DNA of 64,000 nucleotides from Piliocolobus tephrosceles (Eukaryota; Chordata; Mammalia; Primates; Cercopithecidae): assembly GCF_002776525.5 (NCBI RefSeq), contig NC_045443.1, positions 35,596,808 to 35,660,807 on the forward strand, given 5' to 3'. Under the pieces are notes generated by a model. It saw nothing but the letters and a program-made list of their open reading frames with translations, was not told the origin of the DNA and made no database searches. Numbering within the stretch: the first letter of the stretch is position 1; each line of letters starts with the position of its first letter. Below, piece after piece: positions 47,701-61,900 of the stretch. A program made the translations under genes and the position numbers.

Positions 47701-50700
47701 ACCAATAAGTTTCTAAGAAAGCTTCTTTCTAGTTTTCATCTGAGGATATTTCCTTTGTCACCATAAGCTTCATTGTGCTAAGTAGTATCCCATTGCAGAT
47801 TTCAAGAAAACTATGTTAGCAAACTAATCACTGCAGAGAACCTTGTAACCCTGTGAGTTGCATTCACATATGGCACTGCCGTTTCACATAAGGCTTCTTT
47901 CCAGTTTACATCTGAGGATGTTTCCTTTTTCACCATAACCATCAATGAGCTCCCAAATATCACTTTGGAGAATCCATTACAACAGTGTTAGCAAACTGTT
48001 CCAAGAAGGGAAGGGTGGAACTCTGTGTGATGAAGTCACACATCAGAAAGCAATCTCTCAGAAAGCTATTCTCTAGTTGTTATCTGAGGATACTTCCTTT
48101 TTCACAATGGGCCCTAATAGGCTCCCAAATATCACTTTGCAGATTCCACGAAAAGAGTGTTAGCAAACTGCTTCCTGAGGAATATGTGGTAAATCTGTGG
48201 GATGAATTCACAGATCACAAAGAAGTTTCTCAGAAAGCTTCTTTCACGTTTTGAACTGATAACATTTCCTTTATCAGCGTAGGCCTCAATGTGATCCAAA
48301 GTAGACCTTCTCTGGTTCCTCAAAGACAGTGTTTATGGATTGCTCCTAGAAACATCACTGTAACTCTCTGAGATGAATTCACACATCACCAAGAAGTTTC
48401 TAAGAAAGCTTCTTACTAGTTTTCATCAGAGGATTTTTCCTTTGTCACCGTAAGCTTCATTGCGCTAAGAAATACCCCATTGCAGATTTCAAGAAAACTG
48501 TGTTAGCAAACTGATCACTGAAGACAAGCGTGTAACCCTGTGAGCTGCATTCACACAACACAGTGCAGTTTCTCAGAAGGCTTCTTTCCAGTTTTGATCT
48601 GAGTATATTTCCTTTTTCACTATAGCCCTCAATGAGCTCCCAGATATCACTTTGCAGACTCCACAACAACAGTGTTACCAAACTGTTCCAAGAAAAGAAG
48701 GGTAGAACTCTGTGTGATGAAGGCACACATCAGAAAGCAATCTCTCAGAAAGCTTCTCTCTAGTTATTATCTGAGGATATATCCTTTTTCACCATGGGCC
48801 CCAAAGGTCTTCCAAATATCATTTTGCATATTCCACGAAAAGTATGTTACGAAACTGCTTAATGAGGACTAAGTTGTTACTCTGTGAGATGAATTCAGAG
48901 ATCACGAAGAAGTTTCTCAGAAAGCTTCTTTCAAGTTTTTACAGATGATATTTCCTTTACCAGCGTAGGCGTCCATGTGATCCAAAGTATCCCTTCTCAG
49001 GTTCCTCAAGGACAGTGCTAATGCACTGCTCCAGGAAACATAAGTGTAACTCTTTGAGATGAATTCACACATCACCAAGAAGTTTCCAAGAAAGCTTCTT
49101 TCTAGTTTTCTTCTGAGGATATTTTCTTTGTCACCATAAGCTTCATTGTGCTAAGAAGTATCGCATCGCAGATTTCAAGAAAACTGTATTATCAAACTGA
49201 TCACTGAAGAGCAACGTGTAACTCTGTCAGTTGTATTGACACATGGCAGTGAAGTTTCATAGAAGGCTTGTTTTCAGTTTTGATCTGAGGATATCTCCTT
49301 TTCACCATAGCCCTCAATGAGGTCCCAAATATCACATTGCAGAATTCATGACAACAATTTTAGCAAACTGATCCAAGAAGGGAAGGGTGGAACTCTGTGT
49401 GATGAAGTCACACATCAGAAAGCAATCTCTCAGACAGCTTCTCTCTAGTTATTATCTGAGGATATATTCTTTTTCACCACGGGTCCCAAAGGGCTCCCAA
49501 ATATCATTTTGCAGATTCCAAGAAAACAGTGGTAGGAAACTGCTTCATAAGGACTAAGTTGTAACTCTCTGAGATGAACTCAAAGATCACAAAGAAGTTT
49601 CTCAGAAAGTTTCTTTCTCGGTTTGAACTGATAATATTTGCTTTATAAGTGTAGCCCTCAATGCGATTCACTTTAGCCCTTCTCAGGTTCCTCAAAGACA
49701 GTGTGAATGGACTGCTCCACGAAACTTATGTGTAACTCTGTGAGATGAATTCACAGATCACCAAGAATTATCTAAGAAAGCTTCTTTCTAATTTTCATCT
49801 GAGGATATTTCCTTTGTCATTGTAAGCTTCATTGCGCTAAGAAGTATCCCATTGCAGATTTCAAGAAAACTGTGTTAGCAAACTTATCACTGAAGAGAAC
49901 CGTGTAACTCTGTCAGTTGCATTCACACATGGTAGTGCAGTTTCACAGAAGGCTTCTTTCCAGTTTACATCTGAGGATGTTTCTTTTTTCACCATAACCC
50001 TCAATGAGCTCCCAAATATCATTTTGCAGAATCCATGACAACAGTGTTAGCAAACTGTTCCAAGAAGGGAAGTGTGGAACTCTGTGTGATGAAGTCACTC
50101 ATCAGAAAGCAATCTCTCAGAAAGCTTCTCTGTGGTTATTATCTGAGGAAATTTCCTTTTTCACCATGGGCCCCAAGGGGCTCTCAAATATCATTTGGCA
50201 GATTCCATGAAAAGTGTGTTACCAAACTGCTTCATAGGGACTAAGTTGTAACTCTGTGAGATGAATTCACAGATCACAAATAAGTTTCTCAGAAAGCTTC
50301 TTTCACGTTTTCAACGGATGATATTTCCTTTATCAGTGTAGGTCTCAAGGAGATTCACTGTAGCCCTTCTCAGGTTCCTCAAACAAAGTGTTAATGCACT
50401 GCTCCAGGAAACATAAGTGTAACTTTGTGAGACGAATTCACACATCACCAAGAAGTTTCTAAGAAAGCTATTTTCTAGTTTTCATCTGAGGATATTTCCT
50501 TTGTCACCGTAAGCTTCATTGCGCTAAGAATTATCCCATTGCGGATTTCAAGAAAACTATGTTAAAAAACTGATCACTGAAGGGAAACGTGTAATTCTGT
50601 GAGTTGCATTCACACATGGCAGTGCAGTTTCTATGAAGTCTTCTTTCCACTTTTGATCTGAGGATATTTCCTTTTTCTCCATAGCCCTCAATGAGCTCCC

Positions 50701-53700
50701 AAATATCTCTTTGCAGAATCCGCGACAACTGTGTTAGCAAACTGTTCGAAGAAGGGAAGGGTGGAACTCTGTGTGATGAAGACACACCTCAGAAAGCAAT
50801 CTCTCAGAAAGCTTCTCTCTATTTATTATCTGAGGATATATCCTTTTTTACCAAAGGTCCCAAAGGGCTCCCAAATATCATTTTGCAGATTCCAGGAAAA
50901 GAGTGATACCAAACTGCTTCATAATGACTAAGTAGTAACTCTGTGAGATGAATTCACAGATCCCAAAGAAGTTTCTCAGAAAGCTTCTTTCAAGTTTTGA
51001 ACTGATGACATTTCCTTTATCAGCGTAGGACTCAATGCAATCCAAAGTAGCCCTTCTCAGGTTCCTCAAAGAGAGTGTTAATGGGTTGCTCCAGGAAACA
51101 TCACTGTAACTCTCTGAGATGAATTCACACATCACCAAGAAGTTTCTAAGAAAGCTTCTTTCTAGATTTCATCTGAGGATATTTCCTCTGTCACCGTAAG
51201 CTTCTTTGTGCTAAGAAGTATCTATTGCAGATTTCAAGAAAACCGTGTTAGCAAACTGATCACTGATGACAAACGCGTAATTCTGTGAGCTGCATTCACA
51301 CATCGCAGTGCAGTTTCTCAGGCTTCTTTCCAGTTTTGATCTGAGGATATTTCCTTTTTAACTATAGCCCTTAATGAGCTCCCAAATATCACTTTGCAGA
51401 ATCCACGACAACATTGTTAGCAAACTGTTCCAAGAAGGGAAAGGTGGAACTCTGTGTGATGAAGGCACACATCAGAAAGCAATCTCTTAGAAAGCTTCTC
51501 TGTAGTTATTATCTGAGGATAATTGCTTTTTCACCATGGGCCCGAATTGGCTCCCAAATATCACTTTGCAGATTCCACGAAAAGAGTGTTAGCAAACTGC
51601 TTCATCAGGACTAAGTTGTAACTCTGTGAGATGAATTCACAGATCACAGAGAAGTTTCTCAGAGAGCTTCTTTCAAGTTTTGAAATGATGATATTTCCAT
51701 TATCAGCGTAGGCCTCAATGCGATCCAACGTATCCCTTCTGTTTCCTCACAGACAGTGTTAAGGCGCTGCTTCATGAAACTTAAGTGAAACTCTGTGAGA
51801 TGAATTCACTCATCAGCAAGAAGTTTCTAAGAAAGCTTCTTTCTAGTTTTCATCTGAGGATATTTCCTTTGTCACCGTAAGCTTCATTGCGCTAAGAAGT
51901 ATCCCATCGCAGATTTCTAGAAAACTGTGTTAGCAAACTGATCACCGAAGAGAAACGTGTAACTCTGTGAGCTGCATTCACACATGGCAGTGCAGTTTCT
52001 CAGAAGGATTCCTTCCAGTTTTGATCTGAACGTATTTCCTTTTTCATCGTACCCCTCAATGAGCTCCCAAATATCACTTTGCAGAATCCACGACAACAGT
52101 GTTAGCAAACTGTTCCAAGAAGGGAAGGGTGGAACTCTGTGTGATGAAGTCACACATCAGAAGGCAATCTCTCAGAAAGCTTCTCTCTAGTTATTATTTG
52201 AGGATATTTCCTTTTTAACCAATGGCCCCAATGGGCTCCCAAATATCACTTTGCAGATTCCACGAAAAGAGTGTTAGCAAACTGCTTCATGAGGACTAAG
52301 TTGTATCTCTGTGAGATGAATTCACAGAGCACAAAAAAGTTTTTCAGAAAGCTTCTTCCAAGTTTTGAAATGATGATATTTCCTTTTTCAGAGTAGGCCT
52401 CAATGCGATCCAATGTAGCCCTTCTCAATTTCCTCAATGACAGTGTTAATGCACTGCTTCACGAAACGTAAGTGAAACTCTGTGAGATGAATTCACACAT
52501 CACCAAGAAGTTTCTAAGAAAGCTTCTTTCAAGTTTTCATCTGAGGATGTTTCCTTTGTCAATGTTAGCTTCATTGCACTAAGTATTATCCCATTGCAGA
52601 TTTCAAGGAAACTATGTTAGCAAACTGATCACTGAAGAGAAACGTGTAACTCTTTGAGTTGCATTCCCACATCGCAGTGCAGTTTTTCAAAAAGCTTCTT
52701 TCCAGTTTTGATCTGAAGATATTTCCGTTTTTACCATAGAGCTCAAACAGCTCCCAAATAGTGCTTTGCAGAATCCATGACAACAGTGTTAGCAAACTGT
52801 TTCAAGAAGGAAAAGGTGGAAGTCTGTGTGATGAAGTCACACAACAGAAAGCAATCTCTCAGAAAGCTTCTCTCTAGTTATTATCTGAGGAGATATACTT
52901 TTTCAGCATGGGCCCCAAAGGCACCCAATATCATTTTGCAGATTCCACGAATAGAGTGTTACCACACTGCTTCATAAGGACAAAGGTGTAACTCTGTGAG
53001 ATGAATTCACAAATCACAAAGAAGTTTCTCAGAAAGCTTCTTTCACGTTTTGAACTGATGATATTTCCTTTATCAGCGTAGGCCTCAATGCTATTCAATG
53101 TAGCCCTCTCATGTTCCTCAAAGACAGTGTTTATGGACTGCTCCATGACACATAAGTGTAACTCTGTGAGATGAGTTCACACATCACCAAGAAGTTTCTA
53201 AGAAAGCTTCTTTCTAGTTTTCATCTGAGGATATTTCCTTTGTCACCGTAGGCTTCATTGCACTAAGAAGTATCCCATCGCAGATTTCAAGAAAACTGTG
53301 TTAGTAAACTGATCACTGAAGAGAAACGTGTAACTCTGTGAGCTGCATTCACACATCGCAGTGCAGTTTCTCAGAAATCTTCTTTCCAGTTTTGATCTGA
53401 GGATATTTCCTTTTTCACCATAGCCTTCAATGAACTCCCAAATATCACTTTGTAGAATCCACGACAACAGTGTTAGCAAACTCTTCCAAGAAGGGAAGGG
53501 TGGAACTCGGTGTGATGAAGTCACACATCAGAAAGCAATCTCTCAGAAAGCTTCTCTCTAGTTATTATCTGAGGATATATCCTTTTTCACCATGGGCCCC
53601 AATGTGCTCCCAAATATCATTTTGCAGAATCCACAAATAGCGTGTTACCAAACTGCTTCAGAAGGACAAAGTTGTAACTCTGTGAGATGAATTCACAGAT

Positions 53701-56620
53701 CACAAAGAAGTTTCTCAGAAAGCTTCTTTCACGTTTTGAACTGATGATATTTCCTTTGTCAGCATAGGCTTCAAGGTGATACACTGTAGTCCTCTCAGGT
53801 TCCTCAAAGACAGTGTTTATGCACTGCTCCATGATGCATAAGTGTAACTCTGTGAGATGAATTCACACATCAACAAGAAGTTTCTAAGAAAGCTTGTTTC
53901 TAGTTTTCATCTGAGGATATTTCCTTTGTCACCATAATCTTCGTTGCACTAAGGAATATCCCAACCCAGATTTCAAGAAAACTGTTAGCAAACGGATCAC
54001 TGAATAGAAACGTGTAACTTTGTGAGTTGCATTCACACATGGCAGTGCAGTTTCTCAGAAGGATTCTTTCCAGTTTTGATCTGAGCGTATTTCCTTTTTC
54101 ACCGTGAATGAGCTTCCTAATATCACTTTGCAGAATCCACGATAACAGTGTTAGCAAACTGTTCCAAGAAGGGAAGTGTGGAACTCTGTGTGATGAAGTC
54201 ACACATCAGAAAGCATATCTCAGAAAGCTTCTCTCTAGTTATTATTTGAGGGTGTTTCCTTTTTCACCATGGGCCCCAATGGGCTCCCAAATATCACTTT
54301 GCATATTCCACGAAAAGAGTGTTAACAAACTGCTTCATGCGGACTAAGTTGTAATTCTGTGAGATGAATGCACAGAACAAAAAGAAGTTTCTCAGGAAGC
54401 TTCTTTCACGGTTTCAACTGATAATATTTACTTTAACAGCGTAGGCCTCTATGCCATCCAAGGTAGCCCTTCTCAGGTTCCTCAAAGAGAGTGTTAATGG
54501 ATTGCTCCGGGAAACATATGTGTAACTCTGTGAGATGAATTCACACATCACCAAGAAGTTTCTAAGAAAGCTTCTTTCTAGTTTTCATCTGAGGATATTT
54601 CCTTTGTCACTATAAGCTTCATTGCGCTAACAAGTATCCCATTGTAGATTTCAAGAAAACTGTGTTAGCAAAATGATCACCGAAGAGAAACGTGTAACTC
54701 TGTGAGTTGCATGCACACATCGCAGTGAAGTTTCGCAGAAGGCTTCTTTCCAGTTTTGATCTGAGGGTATTTCCTTTTTCACCATAGCCCTCAATGAGCT
54801 CCCAAATATCACTTTGAAGAATCCATGACAAGAGCGTTAGCAAAATGTTCCAAGAAGGGAAGTGTGGAATACTGTGTGATGAAATCACACATCAGAAAAC
54901 CATCTCTCAGAAAGCTTCTCTCTAGTTATTATCTGAAGATATTTCCTTTTTTACCATGGGCCCCAATGGGCTCCCAAATATCACTTTGCAGATTCCAGGA
55001 AAATAGTGTTAGCAAACTGCTTCATGAGGACTAAGTTGTAATTCTGTGAGGTGAATTCACAGATCACAAAGAAGTTTCTCAGAAAGCTTTTTTCGTGTTT
55101 TGAACTGATGATATTTCCTTTATCAGCGTAGCCCTCAATGCGATCCAAAGTAGCCCTTCTCAAGTTCCTCTATGACAGTGTTAATGCACTACTCCATGAA
55201 ACGTAAGTGTAACTCTTTGAGATGAATTCACACATCACTAATAAGTTTCTAAGAATGTTTCTTTCCAGTTTTCATCTTAGGAGATTTCCTTTGTCACTGT
55301 AAGCTTCATTGCACTACGAAGTATTGCATTGCAGATATCAAGAAAACTGTGTTAGCAAACTGATCACCGAAGAGAAACGTGTAACTCTGTGAGTTGAATT
55401 CACACAGGGCAATGCAGTTTCTCAGAAAGCTTCTTACCAGTTTTGATCTGAGGATATTTTATTTTCACCATAGCCCTCAATGAGCTCCCAAATATCATTG
55501 GCAGAATCCACGACAACAGTGTTAGTAAACTGTTCCAAGAATGGCAGCGTGGAAGTCTGTGTGATGAAGTCACATATCAGAAAGAAATATCTCAGAAAGT
55601 TTCTCTGTAGTTATTATCTGAGGATATTTCCTTTTTCACCTTGTGCCCCAATGGGCTTCAAAATATCACTTTGCAGATTCCACGAAAAGAGTGTTAGCAA
55701 ACTTCTTCATGAGGACTAAGTTGTAACTCGGTGAGATGAAATCACAGATTACAAAGAAGTTTCTCAGGAAGCTTCTTTCAAGTTTTGAAATGATGATTTT
55801 TTTTTTTATCAGCGTAGACCTCATTGCGATCCAAGTAGCCCTTCTCAGGTTCTTCAAAGACAATGTTAATGCACTGCTCCACGAAACTTAAGTGTAACTC
55901 TGTGAGATGAATTCAAACATCATCAAGAATTTTCTAAGAAAGCTTCTTTCTAGTTTTCATCTGAGGATATTGCCTTTGTCACCGTAAGCTTCATTGCGCT
56001 AAGAAGTATCCCATTGCTGATTTCAAGAAAACTGTGTTAGCAAACTGATCACTGAAGATAAACGTGTAACTCTGTGAGTTGCATTTACACATCGCAGTGC
56101 AGTTTCTCAAAAGGCTTCTTTGCAGTTTTGATCTGAGGATATTTCCTTTTTCAACGTAGCCCTAAATGAGCTCCCAAATATCACTTTGCAGAATCCACGA
56201 CAACAGTGGTAGCAAACTGTTCCAACAAGGGAAGGTTGGAACTCTGTGTGATGTAGTCACACATCAGAAAACAATCTCTCAGAAAGCTTCTCTCCAGTTA
56301 TTATGTGAGGATATTTCCTTTTTCACCATGTCCCCAATGGGCTTCCAAATATCAGGATGCATATTCCACGAAAAGAGTGTTAGCAAACTTCTTCATGAGG
56401 AGTATCTTGTAACTCTGTGAGATGAATTCACAGATCACAAAGAAGTTTCTCAGATAGCTTCTTTCGCGTTTTGAACTGATGATATTTCCTTTATCAGAGT
56501 AGGCCTCAATGTGATCGAAAGTAGCCCTTCTCAGGTTCCTTAAAGACATTGTGAATGCACTGCTCCAGGCAACATAAGTGTAACTCTGTGAGATGCATTC
56601 TCGCATCAAAAAGAAGTTTC
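41783..56620 (-). repeat. Alpha satellite 4-mer array, reverse orientation
   Basis: About 22 copies of the same 4-mer as at 1-10.4 kb, now on the minus strand. The phrase CTCAAAGACAGTGTTAATG recurs near 42.16, 42.85, 43.53, 44.22, 44.90, 45.58, 46.28, 46.95, 47.64, 48.33, 49.01, 49.70, 50.38, 51.07, 51.75, 52.44, 53.12, 53.81, 54.49, 55.17, 55.86 and 56.55 kb, a mean spacing near 685 bp. Many b and c monomers contain TTCCTTTTTCACCATAG or close variants. Small local indels occur (an 11-bp insertion near 46,020, an 11-bp loss near 46,737). No mobile element or gene is seen in the block. Confidence 0.95.
53402..53418 (+). promoter_or_regulatory. pJ-alpha-like box (one example of many)
   Basis: TTCCTTTTTCACCATAG fits the pJ-alpha consensus described for A-type alpha-satellite monomers, in which this site occupies the place of the CENP-B box. 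It recurs in most b, c, m3 and m7 monomers in both orientations. No CENP-B box core was noticed in representative monomers of either array. Function is not shown by the sequence. Confidence 0.6.
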
Positions 56621-58606
56621 TAAGAAAGCTTGTTTCTAGTTTTTGTCTGAGGATATTTCCTTTGTCACCCTAAGCCTCATTGCGCTCAGAAATATCCAAT
56701 TGCAGATTTCAAGAAAACTGTGTTAGCCAACTGATCTCTGAAGAGAAAAGTGTAACTCTGTGAGTTGCATTCACACATCATAAAGAAGTTTCTCAGAATG
56801 CTTCTTTCCAGTCTTTATGTGAGGATACTTCCCTTTTCAGCATAGCCCTCTATGAGCTCTCAAATATCACTTGGCAGATTCCACGACAACAGTGTTAGCA
56901 AACTGCTCCATGAAGACAAAGTTGTAACTCAGTGAGATGAATTCACATGTCAAAAGGAGATTCCCAGAAAGCTACTTTCTAGTTTTTCTTTGAGGATATT
57001 TCCTTTGTCACCATCAGCTTCATTGCACTAGGAAATATCGCAATGCAGATTTCAACAAAAGAGTCTTAGAAACGGGTCATTGAAAAAGAAAGTGTAACTC
57101 TGGTGGTGGATCGACATGTCACAATGCAGCTTCTCGGAATGCTTCTTTCCAGTTTTTATCTGAGGTATTTCCTTTTTCACCGTAGCCCTCAGTGAGCTCC
57201 CAAATATCACTTGGCAGAATCCACGACAACAGTGTTAGGAAACTGCTGCAAGAAGGGAAAAGTGAATCTCTGTGTTATGAATTCACACATCAGAAAGCAA
57301 CTTCTGAGAAAGCTTCTTGTTAGTTATTATCTGAGGATATTCCCGTTTTCACCATAGGCCTCAATACACTCCAAAATATCACTTTGCAGATTCCTCGAAA
57401 ACACTGTTACCAAACTGCTTCATAAAGACTAAGTTGTTACTCTGTGAGATGAATTCACATATCACAAAGAAGTCTGCCACAAAGCCTCTTTCACGATTTT
57501 AATTGAGGATATTTCTTGTAACAGCCTAGCCCTCAATGCGACCCAGGTAGCCCTTTTCAGGTTCCTCAAAGACAGTGTTACTCGACCGCTCCATGAAACG
57601 TAAGTGTAACTCTGTTAGATGAATTCACACATCACGAAGAAGTTTCTATGAAAGCTTCTTTCTAGTTTTTGTCTGAAGATATTTCCTTTGTCGCCGTAAG
57701 CCTCATTGCGCTCAGAAGTATCCAATTGCAGATTTCAAGAAAACTGTGTTAGCAAACTGATCTCTGAAAAAAAGGTGTAACTCTGTGAGTTGCATTCACA
57801 CATCATAATGTAGTTTCCCAGAACGTTTGTTTCCAGTGTTTATTTGAGGTTATTTCCTTTTTCAGCATAGCCCTCAATGAGCTCCCAAATATCACTTGAA
57901 AGATTCCACGACAACAGTGCTAGCAAACTGCTTCGTGAAGATAAAGTTGTAAATTGGTGAGAAGAATTCACATGTCACAAAGAAGTTTTTCAGAAAGCTA
58001 CTTTCTAGTTTTTATTTGAGGATATTTCCTTTGTCTCCGTCAGCTTCATTGCGCTAAGAAATATCCCAATGCAGATTGCAAGAAAACAGTGTTAGCAAAC
58101 GGATCAACGAAAAGGAACGTGTAACTCTGTGAGTTGTATTTACAGGTTACAATGCAGTCTCTCCGAACACTTCATTCCAGTTTTTATGAGGATATTTCCT
58201 TTTTCACCATAATTCTCACTGGGCTCCTAAATATCACTTTGGAAATTCCACGAGAACAGTCTTAGCGAATGGCTTCATGAGGAGAAAAGTGTAACTCTGT
58301 GAGATGAATTCACAGATCACATTGAAGTTTCCCAGAAAGCTTCTTTCTCATTTTCAGCGAACAATATTTCCTTTGGCCCTATAGTCTTCAAAGGGATCCG
58401 AAATATCAGTACTCAGATTCCACAAAAACTTGGCTAGCTGACTGCTCCACGAAATACTGGAGCGACTCAGTGAGTTGAAATCACACATCACAGCAGTTTC
58501 TCAGAAAGCTTCCTTCTTGTTTGAGCTGAGGTTATTTGTGGTCCCGGTGCCCCACCGTGTGTCTTATTGTAGTTTCTGCGAAAACACTGTTAGGAAGCTT
58601 CTGAAT

Positions 58607-58619
58607 GAAAACTGTCATC
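58607..58619 (+). repeat. Left target-site duplication of Alu
   Basis: GAAAACTGTCATC, matched at 58936-58948 by GAAAACCGTCATC (one mismatch). It lies in an m4 monomer. Confidence 0.8.
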
Positions 58620-58622
58620 TAA

Positions 58623-58935
58623 GGCAGGCGCGGTGGCTCAAGCTTGTAATCCCAGCACTTTGGGAGGCCGAGACGGGCGGATCACGAGGTCAGTAGATCG
58701 AGACCATCCTGGCTAACACGGTGAACCCCGTCTCTACTAAAAATACAAAAAGTAGCTGGGCGAGGTGGCGGGCACCTGTAGTCTCAGCTACTCGGGATGC
58801 TGAGACAGGAGAATGGCATAAACCCGGGAGGCGGAGCTTGCAGTGAGCTGATATCCGGCGACTGCACTCCAGTCCGGGCGACAGAGGAAGACTCTGCTTC
58901 AAAAGAAAAAAAAAAAAAAAAAAGGAAAGAAAAGA
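58623..58935 (+). mobile_element. AluY-type SINE, full length, Old World monkey-like
   Basis: A complete dimeric Alu on the plus strand: left arm starting GGCAGGCGCGGTGGCTCA, middle A-rich linker near 58738-58748, right arm to about 58900, then an A-rich tail to 58935 with late G interruptions. GGTGGCTCAAGC, CATAAACCCGGGAGG and a TATCCGGCGACTGC stretch are features I recall from macaque/baboon AluYR subfamilies rather than human AluY. Alu is a 7SL-RNA-derived, non-coding element moved by L1 proteins. A few changes, such as a lost C in the first GGCCGGG, suggest it is not brand new. Box A and box B promoter sites should lie in the left arm. Confidence 0.93.
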
Positions 58936-58948
58936 GAAAACCGTCATC
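58936..58948 (+). repeat. Right target-site duplication of Alu
   Basis: GAAAACCGTCATC, one mismatch to 58607-58619; the m4 satellite resumes here. Confidence 0.8.
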
Positions 58949-61900
58949 AAACGCTATGAGCTGAATTCACCCACAACAAAGAGGTTTCTGAGAAAGCTTC
59001 TCTGCAGATTTCTCTGAAGATATTTCAGTATTCACTATGGGATTCAACGATATCCAAGACATCACTTCTGAGCTTCCACAAAGTCATTGCTAGCAGACTC
59101 CTCCATGAAAGAGTGCTGTAACACTTTGAAATGAATGCACACATCACAAAGCAGTTTCTCAGAAAGCTTCATTCCGGTTTTTCTCGGAGGATATTTTCTT
59201 TTCCACCATAGCCCTCAATGAGCTCCCAAATATCACTTGGCAGAATCCACGACAACAGTGTTAGGAAACTCCTGCAAGAAGGGAAAAGTGAATCTCTGTG
59301 TTATGAATTCACACATCAGAAAGCAACTTCTGAGAAACCTTCTTTCTAGTTATTATCTGAGGATATTTCCATTTTCACCAAAGGCCTCAATGCGCTCCCA
59401 AATATCACTTTGCAGATTCCACGAAAACAGTGTTAGCAAACTGCTTCATGAAGACTAAGTTGTTATGCTGTGAGATGAATTCACATGTCACAAAGAAGTT
59501 TGTCACAAAGCATCTTTCACGTTTTTAATTGAGGGTACTTCCTGTAATGGGCTAAGCCTCAATGCGACACAGATAGCCCTTTTCAGGTTCCTCAAAGACA
59601 GTGTTAATCAACTGCTCCATGAAACGTAAGTGTAACTCTGTGAGCTGAATTCACATATCACGTAGAAGTTTCTAAGCAAGCTTCTTTCTAGTTTTTGTCT
59701 GAGATTATTTCCTTTGTCGCCGTAAACCTTATTGCGCTCAGAAATATCCAATTGCAGATTTCAAGAAAACTGTGTTAGCAACCTGATCTCTGAAATAAAA
59801 GTGTAACTCTGTGAGTTGCATTCACACATCATAATGCAGTTTCCCAGAACGCTTCTTTCCAGTTTTTATCTGAGGATATTTCCTTTTTCAACATAGCCCT
59901 CAGTGAGCTCCCAAATATCACCTGGCAGATTCCATGACAACAGTGTTAACAAACTGCTTCATGAAGATAAGGTTGTAACTCGGTGAGAAGAATTCACATG
60001 TCACAAAGAAGTTTCTCAGAAAGCTACTTTCTAGTTTTTATTTGAGGATATTTCCTTTGTCTCCGCCAGCTTCATTGCGCTAAGAAATATCCCAATGCAG
60101 ATTGCAAGGAAAGAGTGTTAGCAAACGGATCAACGAAAAGGAAAGTGTGACTCTGTGAGTTGTATTCACAGGTCACAATGCGGTTTCTCCAAACGCTTCC
60201 TTCCAGTTTTTATCTGAGGATATTTCCTTTTTCACCATAACCCTCACTGGGCACCCAAATATCACTTTGCAAATTCCACGAGAACAGTCTTAGCGATCGC
60301 CTTCATGAGGAGAAAGGTGTAACTCTGTGAGATGAATTCACAGATCACATTGAAGTTTCTCAGAAAGCTTCTTTCTCATTTTTAATGGAGATAATTTCCT
60401 TTGGCCCTATAGTCTTCAAAGATATCCGAAATATCAGTTCTCAGATTCCACAAAAACAGGGCTAGCAAACTGCTCCATGAAATACAGTAGTACCTCAGTG
60501 AGTTGCATTCACACATTACAGAGGGTTTCTCAGAAAGCTTCTTTCTTGTTTGACCTGAGGTTTTTTGTGGTCTCGGAGCGCCACTGTGTGTCTTATTGCA
60601 GTTTGTGTGAAAATACTGTTAGCAAGCTTCTGAATGACAACAATATCTAACACTGTGAGCTGAATTCACTCACAACAAAGAAGTTTCTGAGAAGGCTTCT
60701 CTGCAGATTTCTCTGAAGATATTTCATTATTCACTATGGGATTCAACAATATCCAAGACATCACTTCTGAGCTTCCACAAAGTCAGTGCTAGCAGACTCC
60801 TCCATGAAAGAGTGGTGTAACACATTGAAATGAATGCACACATCACAAAGCAGTTCCTCAGAAAGCATCATTCCGGTTTTTCTTGGAAGATTTTTGCTTT
60901 TTCACCATAGCCCTCAATGAGCTCCCAATTATCACTTGGTAGAATCCATGACAACAGTGTTAGGAAACTGCTGCAAGAAGGGAAAAGTAAATCTCTGTGT
61001 TATGAATTCACACATCAAAAAGCAACTGCTGAGAGAGCGTCTTTCTAGTTATTATCTGAGGATATTTCCGTTTTCACCATAGGCCTCAATGCGCTCCCAA
61101 ATATCACTTTGCAGATTCCACGAAAACGCTGTTAGCAAACTGCTTCATGAAGACTAAGTTGTTACTCTGTGAGATGAATTCACATATCACAACGAAGTCT
61201 GCCACAAAGCCTCTTTCACGATTTTAATTGAGGATATTTCTTGTAACAGCCTAGGCCTCAATGCGACCCAAGTAGCCCTTTTCAGGTTCCTCAAAGACAG
61301 AGTTAATCGACTGCTCCATGAAACGTAAGTGTAACTCTGTGAGATGAATTCACACATCATGAAGAAGTTTCTAAGCAAGCTTCTTCCTAGTTTTTGTCTG
61401 AGTATATTTCCTTTTTCACCGTAAGCCTCATTGCGCTTAGAAGTATCCAATTGCAGATTCCAAGAAAACTGGGTCAGCAACCTGATCTCTGAAATAAAAG
61501 TGTAACTCTGTGAGTTGCATTCACACATCATAATGCAGTTTCCCAGAACGTTTTTTTCCAGTTTTTATCTGAGAATATTTCCTTTTTCACCATAGCCCTC
61601 AATGAGCTCCCAAATATCACTTGGCAGATTCCACGACAACAGTGTTAGCAAACTGCTTCGTGAAGATAAAGTTGTAAATCGGTGAGAAGAATTCACATGT
61701 CACAAAGAAGTTTCTCAGAAAGCTGCTTTCTAGTTTCTATTTGAGAATATTTTCTTTGTCTCCGTCAGCTTCATTGCGCTAAGAAATATCACAATGCAGT
61801 TTGCAATAAAAGAGTGTTAGCAAACGGATCAACGAAAAGGAAAATGTAAGTCTGTGAGTTGTATTCACAGGTCACAATGCAGTTTCTCTGAATGCTTCCT

